Assembly: GCA_016703265.1 (NCBI GenBank)
Contig: JADJCK010000001.1
Span: 248,001 to 312,000, forward strand
Source of the DNA: a bacterium
GTDB lineage: Bacteria > Krumholzibacteriota > Krumholzibacteriia > LZORAL124-64-63
Reading direction: 5' to 3'
Length of the DNA: 64,000 bases
This document shows positions 8,598 through 17,582 of the stretch, in pieces. Positions within the stretch are counted from its first letter, which is position 1, and each line of letters starts with the position of its first letter. The translations under genes were made by a program, and so were the position numbers. The notes under the pieces were generated by a model, which saw nothing but the letters and a program-made list of their open reading frames with translations, searched no databases and was not told the DNA's origin.

Positions 8598-8675
8598 CGG
8601 GGCGTAGCGCAGCCCGGTTAGCGCGCCTGCTTCGGGAGCAGGAGGTCGAGAGTTCAAATCTCTCCGCCCCGACCA
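8598..8675 (+). tRNA. tRNA-Pro (anticodon CGG)
   Basis: Acceptor CGGGGCG pairs with CGCCCCG; anticodon stem CCTGC/GCAGG encloses TTCGGGA (anticodon CGG); T-stem GAGAG/CTCTC encloses TTCAAAT; discriminator A with encoded CCA. It is the second proline isoacceptor in the window. Confidence 0.97.
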
Positions 8676-8695
8676 CTTCATCCCGTTTGCCGAGA

Positions 8696-9331
8696 TTGCA
8701 CTTGAAGCCGGGCGCGGTTGTCCTCGCCCTGGCCATCACTTGCTGCGTCGCTGTGGCCCTCGCGCAGGAGACGCCCCGCTACACGGTGCGCAAGGGCGAC
8801 AGCCTGTCGCTCGTCGCCAGGAAGCTGGGCACCACCGTGGCGCACCTCAGGCGCAGCAACGGCCTCAAGAGCGACGTGATCCATGTCGGCCAGGACCTCT
8901 CGGTACCCGACGCCTTCAAGGGACTCAAGCCCGGCGATGTCCGCTGGAGCCGCCCGCTGCCCAAGGGCGGCCGCACGGTGCGCCCCTTCGGCAATTACCA
9001 GCAGGGCAAGCTGGTGCTGCCGAGCACGGGCGCCGATATCGCCTGCGCCGCCGGCACGAAGGTCACGGCGCCGGCCAGCGGCATCGTGCGCCACGCCGGG
9101 GCCATGGACGGCGTCGGCATCGTGGTCATTCTCGAGCACGGCGGCAGCTACACCTCGGTGCTGGCCCCGCTCGACGCCGCCTCGCTCGCGGCGCAACCCG
9201 GCCAGATCGTGCTGCGGGGCGATGTCCTCGGCGCCACGGCCGCGCCCGAGTCCGCATCCGAGGAACCGCACCTTCATGTGGAGCTGCGGAGCAACGACAA
9301 GGCGGTCGCTCCCGACCGCCTGCTCAAGTAG
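8696..9331 (+). CDS. Exported LysM/LytM (M23-like) protein, probably catalytically inactive
   Basis: About 211 aa from a TTG start at 8696 (TTG at 8702 is an alternative; the open frame upstream runs through the tRNA and is not coding). A signal peptide (VVLALAITCCVAVALA) leads into a LysM domain (YTVRKGDSLSLVARKLGTT to IHVGQDLSVPD). A LytM/M23 domain ends in the HLHVE motif. Active M23 peptidases need a histidine in HxGxD and a second in the loop before HxH; here those positions read STGAD and a proline-containing loop, so zinc binding is incomplete. This resembles NlpD/EnvC-type activators of cell-wall amidases at division. It precedes apt by 17 bases. Confidence 0.8.
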   Translation: MHLKPGAVVLALAITCCVAVALAQETPRYTVRKGDSLSLVARKLGTTVAHLRRSNGLKSDVIHVGQDLSVPDAFKGLKPGDVRWSRPLPKGGRTVRPFGNYQQGKLVLPSTGADIACAAGTKVTAPASGIVRHAGAMDGVGIVVILEHGGSYTSVLAPLDAASLAAQPGQIVLRGDVLGATAAPESASEEPHLHVELRSNDKAVAPDRLLK

Positions 9332-9348
9332 GCAGGGGAGGCCAGCGC

Positions 9349-9876
9349 ATGAAGGCGATCGATCTGCGGCAGGTGATTCGCGACGTGCCCGACTTTCCCA
9401 AGCCCGGCATCCTGTTCAAGGACATCACGCCCGTGCTGGAGAACCCGGCCGCCTACGCTGCGGCCGTCGACGGCCTGCGCGGCCTGCTGGCAGCGGCGCC
9501 CTGCGATCGCCTGGCGGCCATCGAGTCGCGCGGCTTCGTGTTCGGCGGCCCGCTGGCCCTGCAGCTGGGCCTGCCGCTGTCGCTCGTGCGCAAGGCCGGC
9601 AAGCTGCCCGCCGCCACGCGCGCCGTGACCTACGCCCTGGAGTACGGCACCGCCACCATCGAGGCCCACCTCGACAGCTTCCATGCCGGCGAACGCATCG
9701 TCATCGTCGACGACCTGCTGGCCACCGGCGGCACCGCGCTGGCCGCCGCCCAACTGGTGCGCGAGGCGGGCGCCACGGTGGCCGGATTCCTGTTCCTGGT
9801 GGAGTTGGATTTCCTGGCCGGGCGGGAAAAGCTGCTCGTCGAGGCGCCGGTGTTTTCCCTTGTGCGGTTCGGCTGA
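9349..9876 (+). CDS. apt: Adenine phosphoribosyltransferase
   Basis: Apt (175 aa) salvages adenine to AMP using phosphoribosyl pyrophosphate. The N-terminal block VPDFPKPGILFKDITPVL and the PRPP-binding motif IVIVDDLLATGGTA (near residues 118-131) are diagnostic. The length is normal for the family. The start is the ATG at 9349, preceded by a GGGGAGG-like sequence. It follows the LysM/LytM gene directly and is followed by tRNA-Arg(CCT). Confidence 0.96.
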   Translation: MKAIDLRQVIRDVPDFPKPGILFKDITPVLENPAAYAAAVDGLRGLLAAAPCDRLAAIESRGFVFGGPLALQLGLPLSLVRKAGKLPAATRAVTYALEYGTATIEAHLDSFHAGERIVIVDDLLATGGTALAAAQLVREAGATVAGFLFLVELDFLAGREKLLVEAPVFSLVRFG

Positions 9877-9887
9877 CCGGCCATTAT
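9860..9887 (+). promoter_or_regulatory. Possible promoter of tRNA-Arg(CCT)
   Basis: TTGTGC at 9860-9865 and CATTAT at 9882-9887 with a 16-base spacer, beginning inside the end of apt. The same -10 hexamer is seen in front of the other tRNA-Arg gene at 22660. Confidence 0.35.
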
Positions 9888-9911
9888 TGGGCCGGCGCCC
9901 ATCGATTCGGT

Positions 9912-9988
9912 GCCCCCGTAGCTCAGTTGGATAGAGCACCAGATTCCTAATCTGGGGGCCGCAGGTTCGAATCCTGTCGGGGGTACCA
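9912..9988 (+). tRNA. tRNA-Arg (anticodon CCT)
   Basis: Acceptor GCCCCCG pairs with CGGGGGT (G1-U72 wobble); D-arm GCTC/GAGC; anticodon stem CCAGA/TCTGG encloses TTCCTAA (anticodon CCT); T-arm GCAGG/CCTGT encloses TTCGAAT; discriminator A with encoded CCA. Confidence 0.96.
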
Positions 9989-10089
9989 CTCACCATCGGG
10001 CCACTTGGCCCCAGCTTTCAATATCGTCGTTTCGTCACAGTTCGCGCTTCGATGTGCAGACATTCATACCATTCGTACCGGCGCCGCTC

Positions 10090-11750
10090 CTACCTCACCA
10101 ACAATTCCTCCGCAGCACCCCCGCCACCGCGCAACACCGCCACGCCCGGCAATCCGTTCCAGAACCACAAATCGAAATACCGCGACTTCGCGCGCGGCGA
10201 ATAGTACTTCTCGAAGTGCTCGACGAAGTCGTCGGGGAAGATCGGCAGGTGGGGGCGTACCAGTTCACCTTGCGGAACGGGCGCTGGCCACGCGGGACCA
10301 GCCAGACCGAGATGCGGCCTTCGCGGATAGCGTCGTAGGTGGAGGAGGAGAGGTCGCGGCCCGACAGCGACGAATCCATCACCGAGATCGGGTCCAGCAG
10401 CACCGGGTTGTCGCTGAAGGCGAGCAGGGCGCGCGGCCACGTGCTGAGGAAGGCCTTGTTCTCGCCGCCGCAGGCCATGGCCAGGGACAGGCCGTCGTAG
10501 TCGTTCATGATCGAACGCACGTCGTCGGCCAGGTCGGGCAGCTGGCGCGACTGCCAGTCGAGCAGGCGCACGGCGCGGTACTCGTTCACGCTGCCGGCCA
10601 GCAGCAGCGTCAGCGCGAAGGCCACCAGAGCGCCCTGGCGCGTGCGCGGACGCCAGTCGAAGCCCACGTCCTGCAGGCGGTGCAGCAGGCGTCCCAGCAC
10701 GTAGATCGTCGGCAGGGCCAGCGGCATCAGGTGCACCATGCCGGCGCCCGGCTTCGAGGCCAGGACCAGCGTTGCCGGCAGCACCGCCACCAGCGAGAGC
10801 AGCAGCGTGCCCTCGGGCGTGCCCTGCCAGCGCCGCCAGCCGCCCACCGCCAGCACCAGGCCCAGCGGCAGCACCAGCGCCGCGGCATAGCCGAGGTCGA
10901 GCGAGAGGAACTCGGTGGACAGGCCGTGGTGGGAGGCGTTGCGCACCCAGGCCAGGTAGTTCACCAGCGAGACCTGGTCGTTGAATGCGAACGGCAGGGC
11001 CGCCACCAGGCCGGCGCCGAGCAGCGAGGTCACGGTGGCGCGGCGACCGAACCGCGTCGCCAGCACCGCCATCACCGGCACGAAATAGAGGATGCCGTGC
11101 AGCTTCAGGTTGACGCCGAAGCCGGCGGTCACGGCGACGACCAGCACCGCCAGCGGCAGCCGCAGGCGCGCCGCCCCGTACAGCCCCAGCGCCAGTGCGA
11201 ACAACATCAGCGCGTCCGGGCGCACCACGGCCACCGAGAAGCCCTGGGCCCAGAAATACATCGCCGCGCCGGCCGTCAGAGCCACCGCCATGGTGTCGCG
11301 CCGGCGGCGCGCCATGGCCGCGTACAGCAGCACCAGGCTGCCCACCGCGGCGATCGCCGAAGCCAGCTTCACCGACACCAGCGACGGCCCGAGCAGCTTC
11401 AGGAACAGGCCGTTGGTCAGGAACACGGAAGGACCGTAGAGGACGCTGTAGCGCTCGGCGGCGTCGAAGGGCGTGTAGAGGGGGTGACCGTGGCTGACCA
11501 GCCACGACAGGGTGGAGATCACCGGCTCCACCTCGCCCGCGAAGCCCTCCAGCCCCACGTACCAGGCGGCGATGCCGGCGAACACCGTCACCAGGGCGAG
11601 CGACAACGTCCAGACGATGGCCGGTCGCAGGCGCAGCCCCGACAGGTCCAGGCGCCGCCCGGCGAGCAGCCACACGCCGAAGAACAGGGCAAACGCGGCC
11701 ACCATGTTCCGGGCAAAGAAGATGATGATATCCAAGGCGAACTGTAGCAT
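10090..11750 (-). CDS. Multi-pass membrane protein, GT-C glycosyltransferase-like, frameshifted near its 3' end
   Basis: Roughly 550 aa integral membrane protein with about ten hydrophobic segments and an early periplasmic-loop block (GEVEPVISTLSWLVSHGHPL), like lipid-linked-sugar GT-C enzymes; no specific family is certain. After the phrase RKVNWYAP the first frame turns into low-quality text rich in Ser, Arg and Thr. The next frame continues sensibly (HLPIFPDDFVEHFEKYY and FDLWFWNGLPGVAVL) to a stop at 10090. One missing base in the run of five Gs at 10251-10255 (Cs on the coding strand) would restore the frame. The ATG at 11750 is preferred; an upstream GTG at 11777 is within the AGGAGG region. 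A single gene, monocistronic as far as I can see. Confidence 0.75.
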
Positions 11751-11866
11751 GGCGGCTCGGCGTTCACCTCCTGGCACGCCGCGGCATTGCCTCCGCGGAC
11801 CGTCTCATCAACCATGTGTGGGGTCGCGCGCGCCTGGGCCGCAGCCCGGCCAGCGAATGACGGGGT

Positions 11867-11894
11867 ATCATGACACAGTGGAATGGGAAGTCAA
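11867..11894 (-). promoter_or_regulatory. Putative promoter of the frameshifted membrane-protein gene
   Basis: On the minus strand TTGACT (11894-11889) and CATGAT (11872-11867) are 16 bases apart, in a locally AT-richer stretch about 120 bases upstream of the start codon. Confidence 0.4.
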
Positions 11895-11954
11895 TTGCCC
11901 TAATTGCAAATCAAATATCGACAAGGGGATGCCAAATCCGATTCGGGTCGATTC

Positions 11955-12374
11955 TCAGTCGCGGGAGCCGCTACCGCCGGCACCCGGCAGCTCCACGGCA
12001 ATGAAACCGTTGTCCACCATGGCCTGAACGAACAGGCAGACCCGGCGCGGCAGGTCCTCGCTGTCGTCCGGCGCCACGGCGTTCACGAACGGAACCAGGT
12101 CGCGCACCGTCCGCCGGCCATCCGTCGCGTTCCACACGGCGGCGCCGCGCGCCTCAAGCGGCACCCGCACAAACCGCTTGCCGGGACCGAGACGGGGCTG
12201 GAGGAGGCGCCCCCAGATCGCATCGCGATAGCGGGGGACCAGCAGCGCCACCGTCCCGCCCGCCTCCGCGGGCGCGGCCTCCACCACCCGCCGCGGCACC
12301 AGGTCGAGGTAATCCACGCCTTCCCAGGCCGAGGTCTTCCGCGATCGTTCCGCGCTGCTTTTCCTGCCGAACAT
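11955..12374 (-). CDS. PqqD-like protein
   Basis: A 139 aa cytosolic protein. Residues from about 75 onward (GAAVWNATDGRRTVRDLVPF to VQAMVDNGFIAVELP) match the PqqD/RRE fold, a small winged helix that in known systems presents peptide substrates to modifying enzymes. The N-terminal 70 residues are an extra extension. The ATG at 12374 has GGAGG five bases upstream, so the longer open frame is rejected. No radical-SAM enzyme or precursor peptide is visible nearby, so the partner is unknown. It is divergent from the small membrane protein at 12454. Confidence 0.7.
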   Translation of the reverse strand: MFGRKSSAERSRKTSAWEGVDYLDLVPRRVVEAAPAEAGGTVALLVPRYRDAIWGRLLQPRLGPGKRFVRVPLEARGAAVWNATDGRRTVRDLVPFVNAVAPDDSEDLPRRVCLFVQAMVDNGFIAVELPGAGGSGSRD

Positions 12375-12390
12375 GCCGACCTCCGGGCCT

Positions 12391-12418
12391 TTGCGTACGG
12401 CCTGCGCCGCATTACATT
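12391..12418 (+). promoter_or_regulatory. Putative promoter of the small membrane-protein gene
   Basis: TTGCGT at 12391-12396 and TACATT at 12413-12418 are separated by 16 bases in the 79-base gap between divergent genes. On the other strand TGTAAT overlaps the same -10 region, so both genes may fire from overlapping sites. Confidence 0.5.
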
Positions 12419-12453
12419 GGAGTCGCGACGCTCGGAACCACAGGGGGACTCGC

Positions 12454-12804
12454 ATGGAAATCCCGGTCCGCGACCGCTGGCTCAGCGCCATCTGCTACCT
12501 GTCGTTCCTGGTGCTGGTGCCCATGCTCAGCACCAGCCGCAGCCCCTTCCTCAACCGCCACTGCCGGCAGGGGTTCGCCCTGCTCTTCGTCGAGGTCGTG
12601 GGGGCCCTCTTCATCCTCATCATCGACGGCACCATCGGCCGCATCCCGCTGCTCGGCTTCCTGGTCGTCATCATCCTGAGGCTGGCGTTCTTCGTCGCCA
12701 TCCTCGGCGTCTCGGTGATGGGCTTCACGCGCGCGCTGTTCGGGGAGACCTGGCGCGTGCCGTACCTCGACGAGCTGGCCGAGCGGATCCCGTTCGGGTC
12801 CTGA
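12454..12804 (+). CDS. Small membrane protein (DUF4870/Tic20-like)
   Basis: A 116 aa protein with about three hydrophobic segments: SAICYLSFLVLVPML, then FALLFVEVVGALFILII after a polar NRHCRQG, then LLGFLVVIILRLAFFVAILGVSVMG. The pattern, with a conserved-looking FLNRHCRQG loop between the first two helices, resembles DUF4870-type proteins of unknown function. GGGGGA precedes the ATG at 12454. It is divergent from the PqqD-like gene and convergent with trxA. Confidence 0.65.
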   Translation: MEIPVRDRWLSAICYLSFLVLVPMLSTSRSPFLNRHCRQGFALLFVEVVGALFILIIDGTIGRIPLLGFLVVIILRLAFFVAILGVSVMGFTRALFGETWRVPYLDELAERIPFGS

Positions 12805-12835
12805 ACCAGCAATTTCCGCCGCAGCCTGAAGGCAC

Positions 12836-12862
12836 GCAAGGCGCCGTTTCCCAGCGCCTTGC
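12836..12862. terminator. Perfect hairpin between convergent genes
   Basis: GCAAGGCGC (12836-12844) and GCGCCTTGC (12854-12862) form a nine-pair stem with a nine-base loop, 32 bases after the end of the small membrane-protein gene. No T-tract follows on either strand, so it may act as a U-less terminator or an RNA 3'-end stabiliser. Confidence 0.45.
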
Positions 12863-12884
12863 CTGACTCGCTTCAATAATTGCG

Positions 12885-12900
12885 CATAATGTATATTATG
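12885..12900. repeat. AT-rich inverted repeat
   Basis: CATAAT (12885-12890) and ATTATG (12895-12900) flank GTAT. The surrounding 40 bases are unusually AT-rich for this genome. It could be an operator, part of an antisense promoter, or chance. Confidence 0.4.
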
Positions 12901-12941
12901 TTAAGTAGCAATCAAGGGCCCCAAAGCGGAAAGCGCCGCGA

Positions 12942-13271
12942 TCAGCCCGCCAGTTCCTCCAGCTTGTCGCGGATCTTGCCCTCGTTCACGACGCCCATCA
13001 ACGAATCGACCACGCGCCCGCCCTTGAAGAACAGCAGCGCCGGGATGCTCCGGATGCCCAGTTCGCCGGCGGCCTGCGGCTGGGCCTGGATGTCCATCTT
13101 GCCGACGATGACCCGGCCCGCGAACTCGCCGGCGAGTTTCTCGATGGTCGGCGTCAGCGCCTTGCAGGGTCCGCACCACGGCGCCCAGAAATCGACGAGC
13201 ACCGGCTGCGGGTTGTGCATCACGGATGACATGAAATCGGCGTCGGTGAATTCGCGCAGCGTGGTCGACAT
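12942..13271 (-). CDS. trxA: Thioredoxin
   Basis: Thioredoxin (109 aa), a cytosolic dithiol-disulfide oxidoreductase. The active site WAPWCGPCK has Cys33 and Cys36. The cis-proline segment is IRSIPALLFFKGG. The length is standard. It lies four bases after the holA stop and ends the unit response regulator-lptE-holA-trxA. The next gene downstream is convergent. Confidence 0.96.
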   Translation of the reverse strand: MSTTLREFTDADFMSSVMHNPQPVLVDFWAPWCGPCKALTPTIEKLAGEFAGRVIVGKMDIQAQPQAAGELGIRSIPALLFFKGGRVVDSLMGVVNEGKIRDKLEELAG

Positions 13272-13274
13272 CGT

Positions 13275-14381
13275 TCAGTCCTTTCGGGGACGTGCCGCCG
13301 CCGGGCGTCGACCGTCCGGTTCGCGGCACAACTCGAGGATGGTTTTCTCGACGACGAGCTCCGGCTTGAGCGGCGAGCCCTTCAACCGGCGATCGGCGTC
13401 CAAGGCGATTTCCAGTCCGCGCGACAGGCCTTCGAGGCCCATTCCGCGGACCATGGGTTCCAGGAAGCGGAAACTGTAGGGGTTCTGGGCGCTGAGCGAG
13501 GCTATTTCGCCGTCGCGCAGCCCTTCGTCGCGGCAGGCGGCCAGGAGGGCCCCCTTGCGGATACGGGCCAGGAGCAGGGGGGCTATCTCATGGGCGCTGC
13601 GCCCCCACTCCGCCAGCCGGAACCAGGTGCGGAGGACCTCGGCGGCGCGCCCGGGCTCCAGCGCCGCGGTGATCTCGTAACCCTCGAGCGCGGCCTGGTC
13701 CATGATGATCTCGCCGAGTTCGTCGGCGGACAGCGCGCGGCCGCGGTCCTCGCACATGAGGGCCAGCTTGTCGATTTCGCTCTTGAGGCTCATCAGGTCG
13801 CCGCCGACCAGCTCGACGAGCAGGCGCGCCTGGTCCGGCGCCAGCGGCAGGCTTTCCTTCTGCGCGGCCTTCAGGACCCACTGCATGAGGGCGTCGCCGG
13901 TGGGCGGCGAAAAGTCGAAGTACCAGCCTTCTGACTGGCACAGCTTCACCCAACGCTTGCGCTTGTCCGCCTTGTCCGACGACATGATGAGGATGGTCTC
14001 GGGCACCGGCCGCGCCAGGTACTTCTCGACGGCGGCAGCGCCGTCGGCATCGCCCACGCACTGCTCGGCGTGCTTCAGCCAGATGACCTGCAGCTTGCCG
14101 AGCATCGGCAGCGCGAGCGCCTGCTGGATGACGCGGGCGATGGGGGTCTGGTCGCCGCGGAAGACGTGGTAATTGAAGGCGGCGCCGCTCTCTCCGAGCG
14201 CATCCTTGCGTATCTTCTCAACCACGCCCTCGACGCGCAGGATGTCCTCGCCGGCCAGGAGATAGACCGGGCGGAACTTCCCGGTCTTCAGGTCCTCGCG
14301 CACGAGGTCCTGGAAACCGGGATCAGCCGTTTCTCCGCGCCCTGAGCGTTGTCCTGAGCGCTGTCCTGGGCGCTGCGCCAT
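13275..14381 (-). CDS. holA: DNA polymerase III subunit delta
   Basis: HolA (368 aa), the clamp-loader subunit that opens the sliding clamp. The N-terminal block VYLLAGEDILRVEGVVEKIRKD is typical, followed by the AAA+-like region without an active ATPase site (delta does not hydrolyse ATP) and the C-terminal collar domain (AQNPYSFRFLEPMVRG). Its start abuts the lptE stop; lptE-holA adjacency is also found in proteobacteria, which supports both identifications. The N terminus is rich in Gln, Arg and Gly. Confidence 0.9.
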   Translation of the reverse strand: MAQRPGQRSGQRSGRGETADPGFQDLVREDLKTGKFRPVYLLAGEDILRVEGVVEKIRKDALGESGAAFNYHVFRGDQTPIARVIQQALALPMLGKLQVIWLKHAEQCVGDADGAAAVEKYLARPVPETILIMSSDKADKRKRWVKLCQSEGWYFDFSPPTGDALMQWVLKAAQKESLPLAPDQARLLVELVGGDLMSLKSEIDKLALMCEDRGRALSADELGEIIMDQAALEGYEITAALEPGRAAEVLRTWFRLAEWGRSAHEIAPLLLARIRKGALLAACRDEGLRDGEIASLSAQNPYSFRFLEPMVRGMGLEGLSRGLEIALDADRRLKGSPLKPELVVEKTILELCREPDGRRPAAARPRKD

Positions 14382-14917
14382 CTACCAGTCCTCCACGACC
14401 TGCGCGAGGATATCGCGCACGATCTCGGCCGCCGCCTCGGCGCGCGCCGACTGCTCGGTGGTGCCCTGCGGATCGTTCAAGACGTAGTTCCCCGAGCCGT
14501 TGAAGGTACGCCGTTCGAAGATGGTCTCGTTCGTCTTCTTGATCGTGAACGTCAGCGACACGGCGATCTGCACCTGGTACTCGTTCACCGTCAGGTCGGG
14601 ACGGGTGGCCATCTCGCGCAGCAGGTAGCGTGTCACCTTGCCGGTGATGACCGAATCGGCCACCTCCTCGCCCACCACCTTCAGCGTGTTGTCCTCCTGC
14701 AGCGACCGCACGATGGCATCGGTCAATTCCACGCCGATGTTCGCCTCGGGCGTGTCGTTCTCCAGGAACGCCACAAACACGCGCTTGCGGTCTTCCTCGA
14801 CGCGCCCGCTGCTGGCGGTGTAGACGCCGCACCCGGCCACAGCCCACAGCGCGGCTGCGAGCAGGACCATGATTACCGCGGGCCGCAGGCTGCGCCTTGC
14901 GATGTGTGCATAGCCGT

Positions 14918-14921
<4 letters not shown>
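14382..14921 (-). CDS. lptE: LPS-assembly lipoprotein LptE-like
   Basis: A 179 aa lipoprotein: the signal VIMVLLAAALWAVAGC has a lipobox (AVAG|C), then GVYTASSGRVEEDRKRVFVAFLENDT. The beta-strand pattern (VFVAFLENDTPEANIGVELTDAI, then KVTRYLL and VSLTFTIKKTNETIF) is that of the LptE/Lipopolysaccharide-assembly (LptE, PF04390-like) family, which plugs the LptD pore in the outer membrane. The start ATG overlaps the stop of the response-regulator gene (14918-14921), and the stop abuts holA. The position before holA supports the assignment. Confidence 0.8.
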
Positions 14922-16318
<1,397 letters not shown>

Positions 16319-16381
16319 GCGGTCCTTGCGGGAGTTCACGGGTCGGATTCCGGGGCGCGCTCAGGGCGCCCGCACAGGGGC

Positions 16382-16410
16382 ATTATGCATCCGCCGCCCG
16401 GGTCAGGCAA
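16382..16410 (-). promoter_or_regulatory. Promoter of the response regulator-lptE-holA-trxA unit
   Basis: Minus-strand TTGCCT (16410-16405) and CATAAT (16387-16382) with a 17-base spacer; transcription would start near 16375, about 57 bases before the start codon. Confidence 0.6.
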
Positions 16411-16448
16411 GGGCAACGGAAATCGGACTGCGGCGATGCCGGCGCATG

Positions 16449-16477
16449 AAAAAGGGACCGCGCCGAAGCGCGGTCCC
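16449..16477 (-). terminator. Intrinsic terminator after the sugar-transferase gene
   Basis: A ten-pair stem (16454-16463 with 16468-16477, GGGACCGCGC type) with a CGAA/TTCG tetraloop. On the minus strand it is followed by TTTTT at 16453-16449, directly downstream of the stop at 16501. Confidence 0.9.
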
Positions 16478-16500
16478 TGATTTTCCGCCTCGACCCTGGC

Positions 16501-17325
16501 TTAGCGCGCGCCCTCGCCCTTCAGCACCACGCTCACGGTCGCCAGGAGGATCTTGAATTCCTGGATGAAGCCCGCCGAGTGGATGTACTGCCGGTCCAGC
16601 TCGATCTTGCGCCGCACCGACTCGATCCCGTCGTCGTAGCCGTTGATGACCTGCGCCAGGCCGGTGATGCCGGGCAGCATCAGCAGGCGGTCGCGGTAGA
16701 AGGGAATCTCCTTCTCCAGCTGCCGCACGAACACCAGGCGCTCCGGGCGCGGGCCGATGATGCTCATCTCGCCGCGCAGCACGTTCAGGAACTGCGGCAC
16801 TTCATCGAGGCGCGTCTTGCGCAGGAACTTGCCGACGCGCGTGACACGCACATCGTTCTTGGTGGCCCACTGGGGACCGCCGGCCTCGGCCTGCACGCCC
16901 ATCGAGCGCAACTTGATCACGCGGAAGGGGCGACCGGGCTGCAGCACCTTGCGGCGGTCCGGCCCGTCGTGCGCCGCGCGCGTGCGCCGGCGATTGATGC
17001 CCACGCGCTCCTGCGCGAAGAACACCGGGCCGGGCGAATCGAGCTTGATGATCAGGGCCAGCAGCGGCAGCACGAGGCCGAAGACGCCCAGGCCCAGCAG
17101 GGCCACGCTGACATCGAAGCCGCGCTTGGCGACCAGGAACACGGAACTCGGCAGCCGCAGCGTGCCGGAATAGGCGGGGACCGCGGCGAGTCCTTCGCCG
17201 GGCATCGCACTGGTCAAGGGAGCTGACAGAGCCGCCGCAGCACCGGGACCCGCCACCATTGCGGTGGCCCCCAGCTGTGCGATGTCGTCGCCTCCACCCA
17301 TCGGCCTGTTTGACATGGTATTCAC
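16501..17325 (-). CDS. Undecaprenyl-phosphate sugar-1-phosphate transferase (WcaJ/WbaP type)
   Basis: A 274 aa bacterial sugar transferase that starts a glycan by loading a sugar phosphate on undecaprenyl phosphate. After a polar N-terminal stretch of about 65 residues comes KRGFDVSVALLGLG with a membrane helix. The conserved catalytic blocks follow: SPGPVFFAQERVG, FRVIKLRSM, RKTRLDEVPQFLNVL and GEMSIIGPRPE. An insert rich in Arg lies between the first two blocks. A GTG at 17325 and an ATG at 17316 are both possible starts. It is alone in its unit, with its own promoter and terminator, but sits near other exopolysaccharide genes. A second paralogue is at 47914. Confidence 0.92.
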   Translation of the reverse strand: MNTMSNRPMGGGDDIAQLGATAMVAGPGAAAALSAPLTSAMPGEGLAAVPAYSGTLRLPSSVFLVAKRGFDVSVALLGLGVFGLVLPLLALIIKLDSPGPVFFAQERVGINRRRTRAAHDGPDRRKVLQPGRPFRVIKLRSMGVQAEAGGPQWATKNDVRVTRVGKFLRKTRLDEVPQFLNVLRGEMSIIGPRPERLVFVRQLEKEIPFYRDRLLMLPGITGLAQVINGYDDGIESVRRKIELDRQYIHSAGFIQEFKILLATVSVVLKGEGAR

Positions 17326-17441
17326 CGTTGTGCGCTCTCGGCGCCATCCGTGGATGCCGAAGCTGGATAGTGTGAAAGCGACCCGAACTTTCGGCCAGGG
17401 CCCCCCGGTCCCGGACCAGATCGCTTTTTCTCGACTTGATC

Positions 17442-17470
17442 ATTGTAAACCTTGGGAGTCAGGTTGGCAA
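17442..17470 (-). promoter_or_regulatory. Promoter of the sugar-transferase gene
   Basis: Minus-strand TTGCCA (17470-17465) and TACAAT (17447-17442), 17-base spacer; transcript start near 17435, leaving a leader of about 110 bases. Confidence 0.65.
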
Positions 17471-17524
17471 CAATGATTTTATTTATTGTATCCCGGGTCC
17501 CGATGGCCCGAATTGGCTTACCGG

Positions 17525-17553
17525 TTGCTTCCGGGCACGGTATCCCACATAAT
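17525..17553 (+). promoter_or_regulatory. Promoter of the LPG-synthase-like membrane protein gene
   Basis: TTGCTT (17525-17530) and CATAAT (17548-17553), 17-base spacer; predicted transcript start near 17560. It excludes the upstream start at 17553 for the downstream gene. Confidence 0.6.
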
Positions 17554-17582
17554 TGACGGGTTCTGTAAGTCACGTGTCGTCA

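Noticed and set aside
10005..11747. A 580-codon plus-strand frame
   Set aside because: Antisense to the GT-C-like membrane protein; the text is Gln/Arg/His-rich without structure.
11857..12027. A small plus-strand frame containing CPNCKSNIDKG, like a zinc ribbon
   Set aside because: It lies partly antisense to the PqqD-like gene, has no ribosome-binding site and only one CxxC pair; chance is likelier.
17553..17582. Upstream start for the LPG-synthase-like protein
   Set aside because: It overlaps the predicted -10 box of its own promoter, so it would not be in the transcript.
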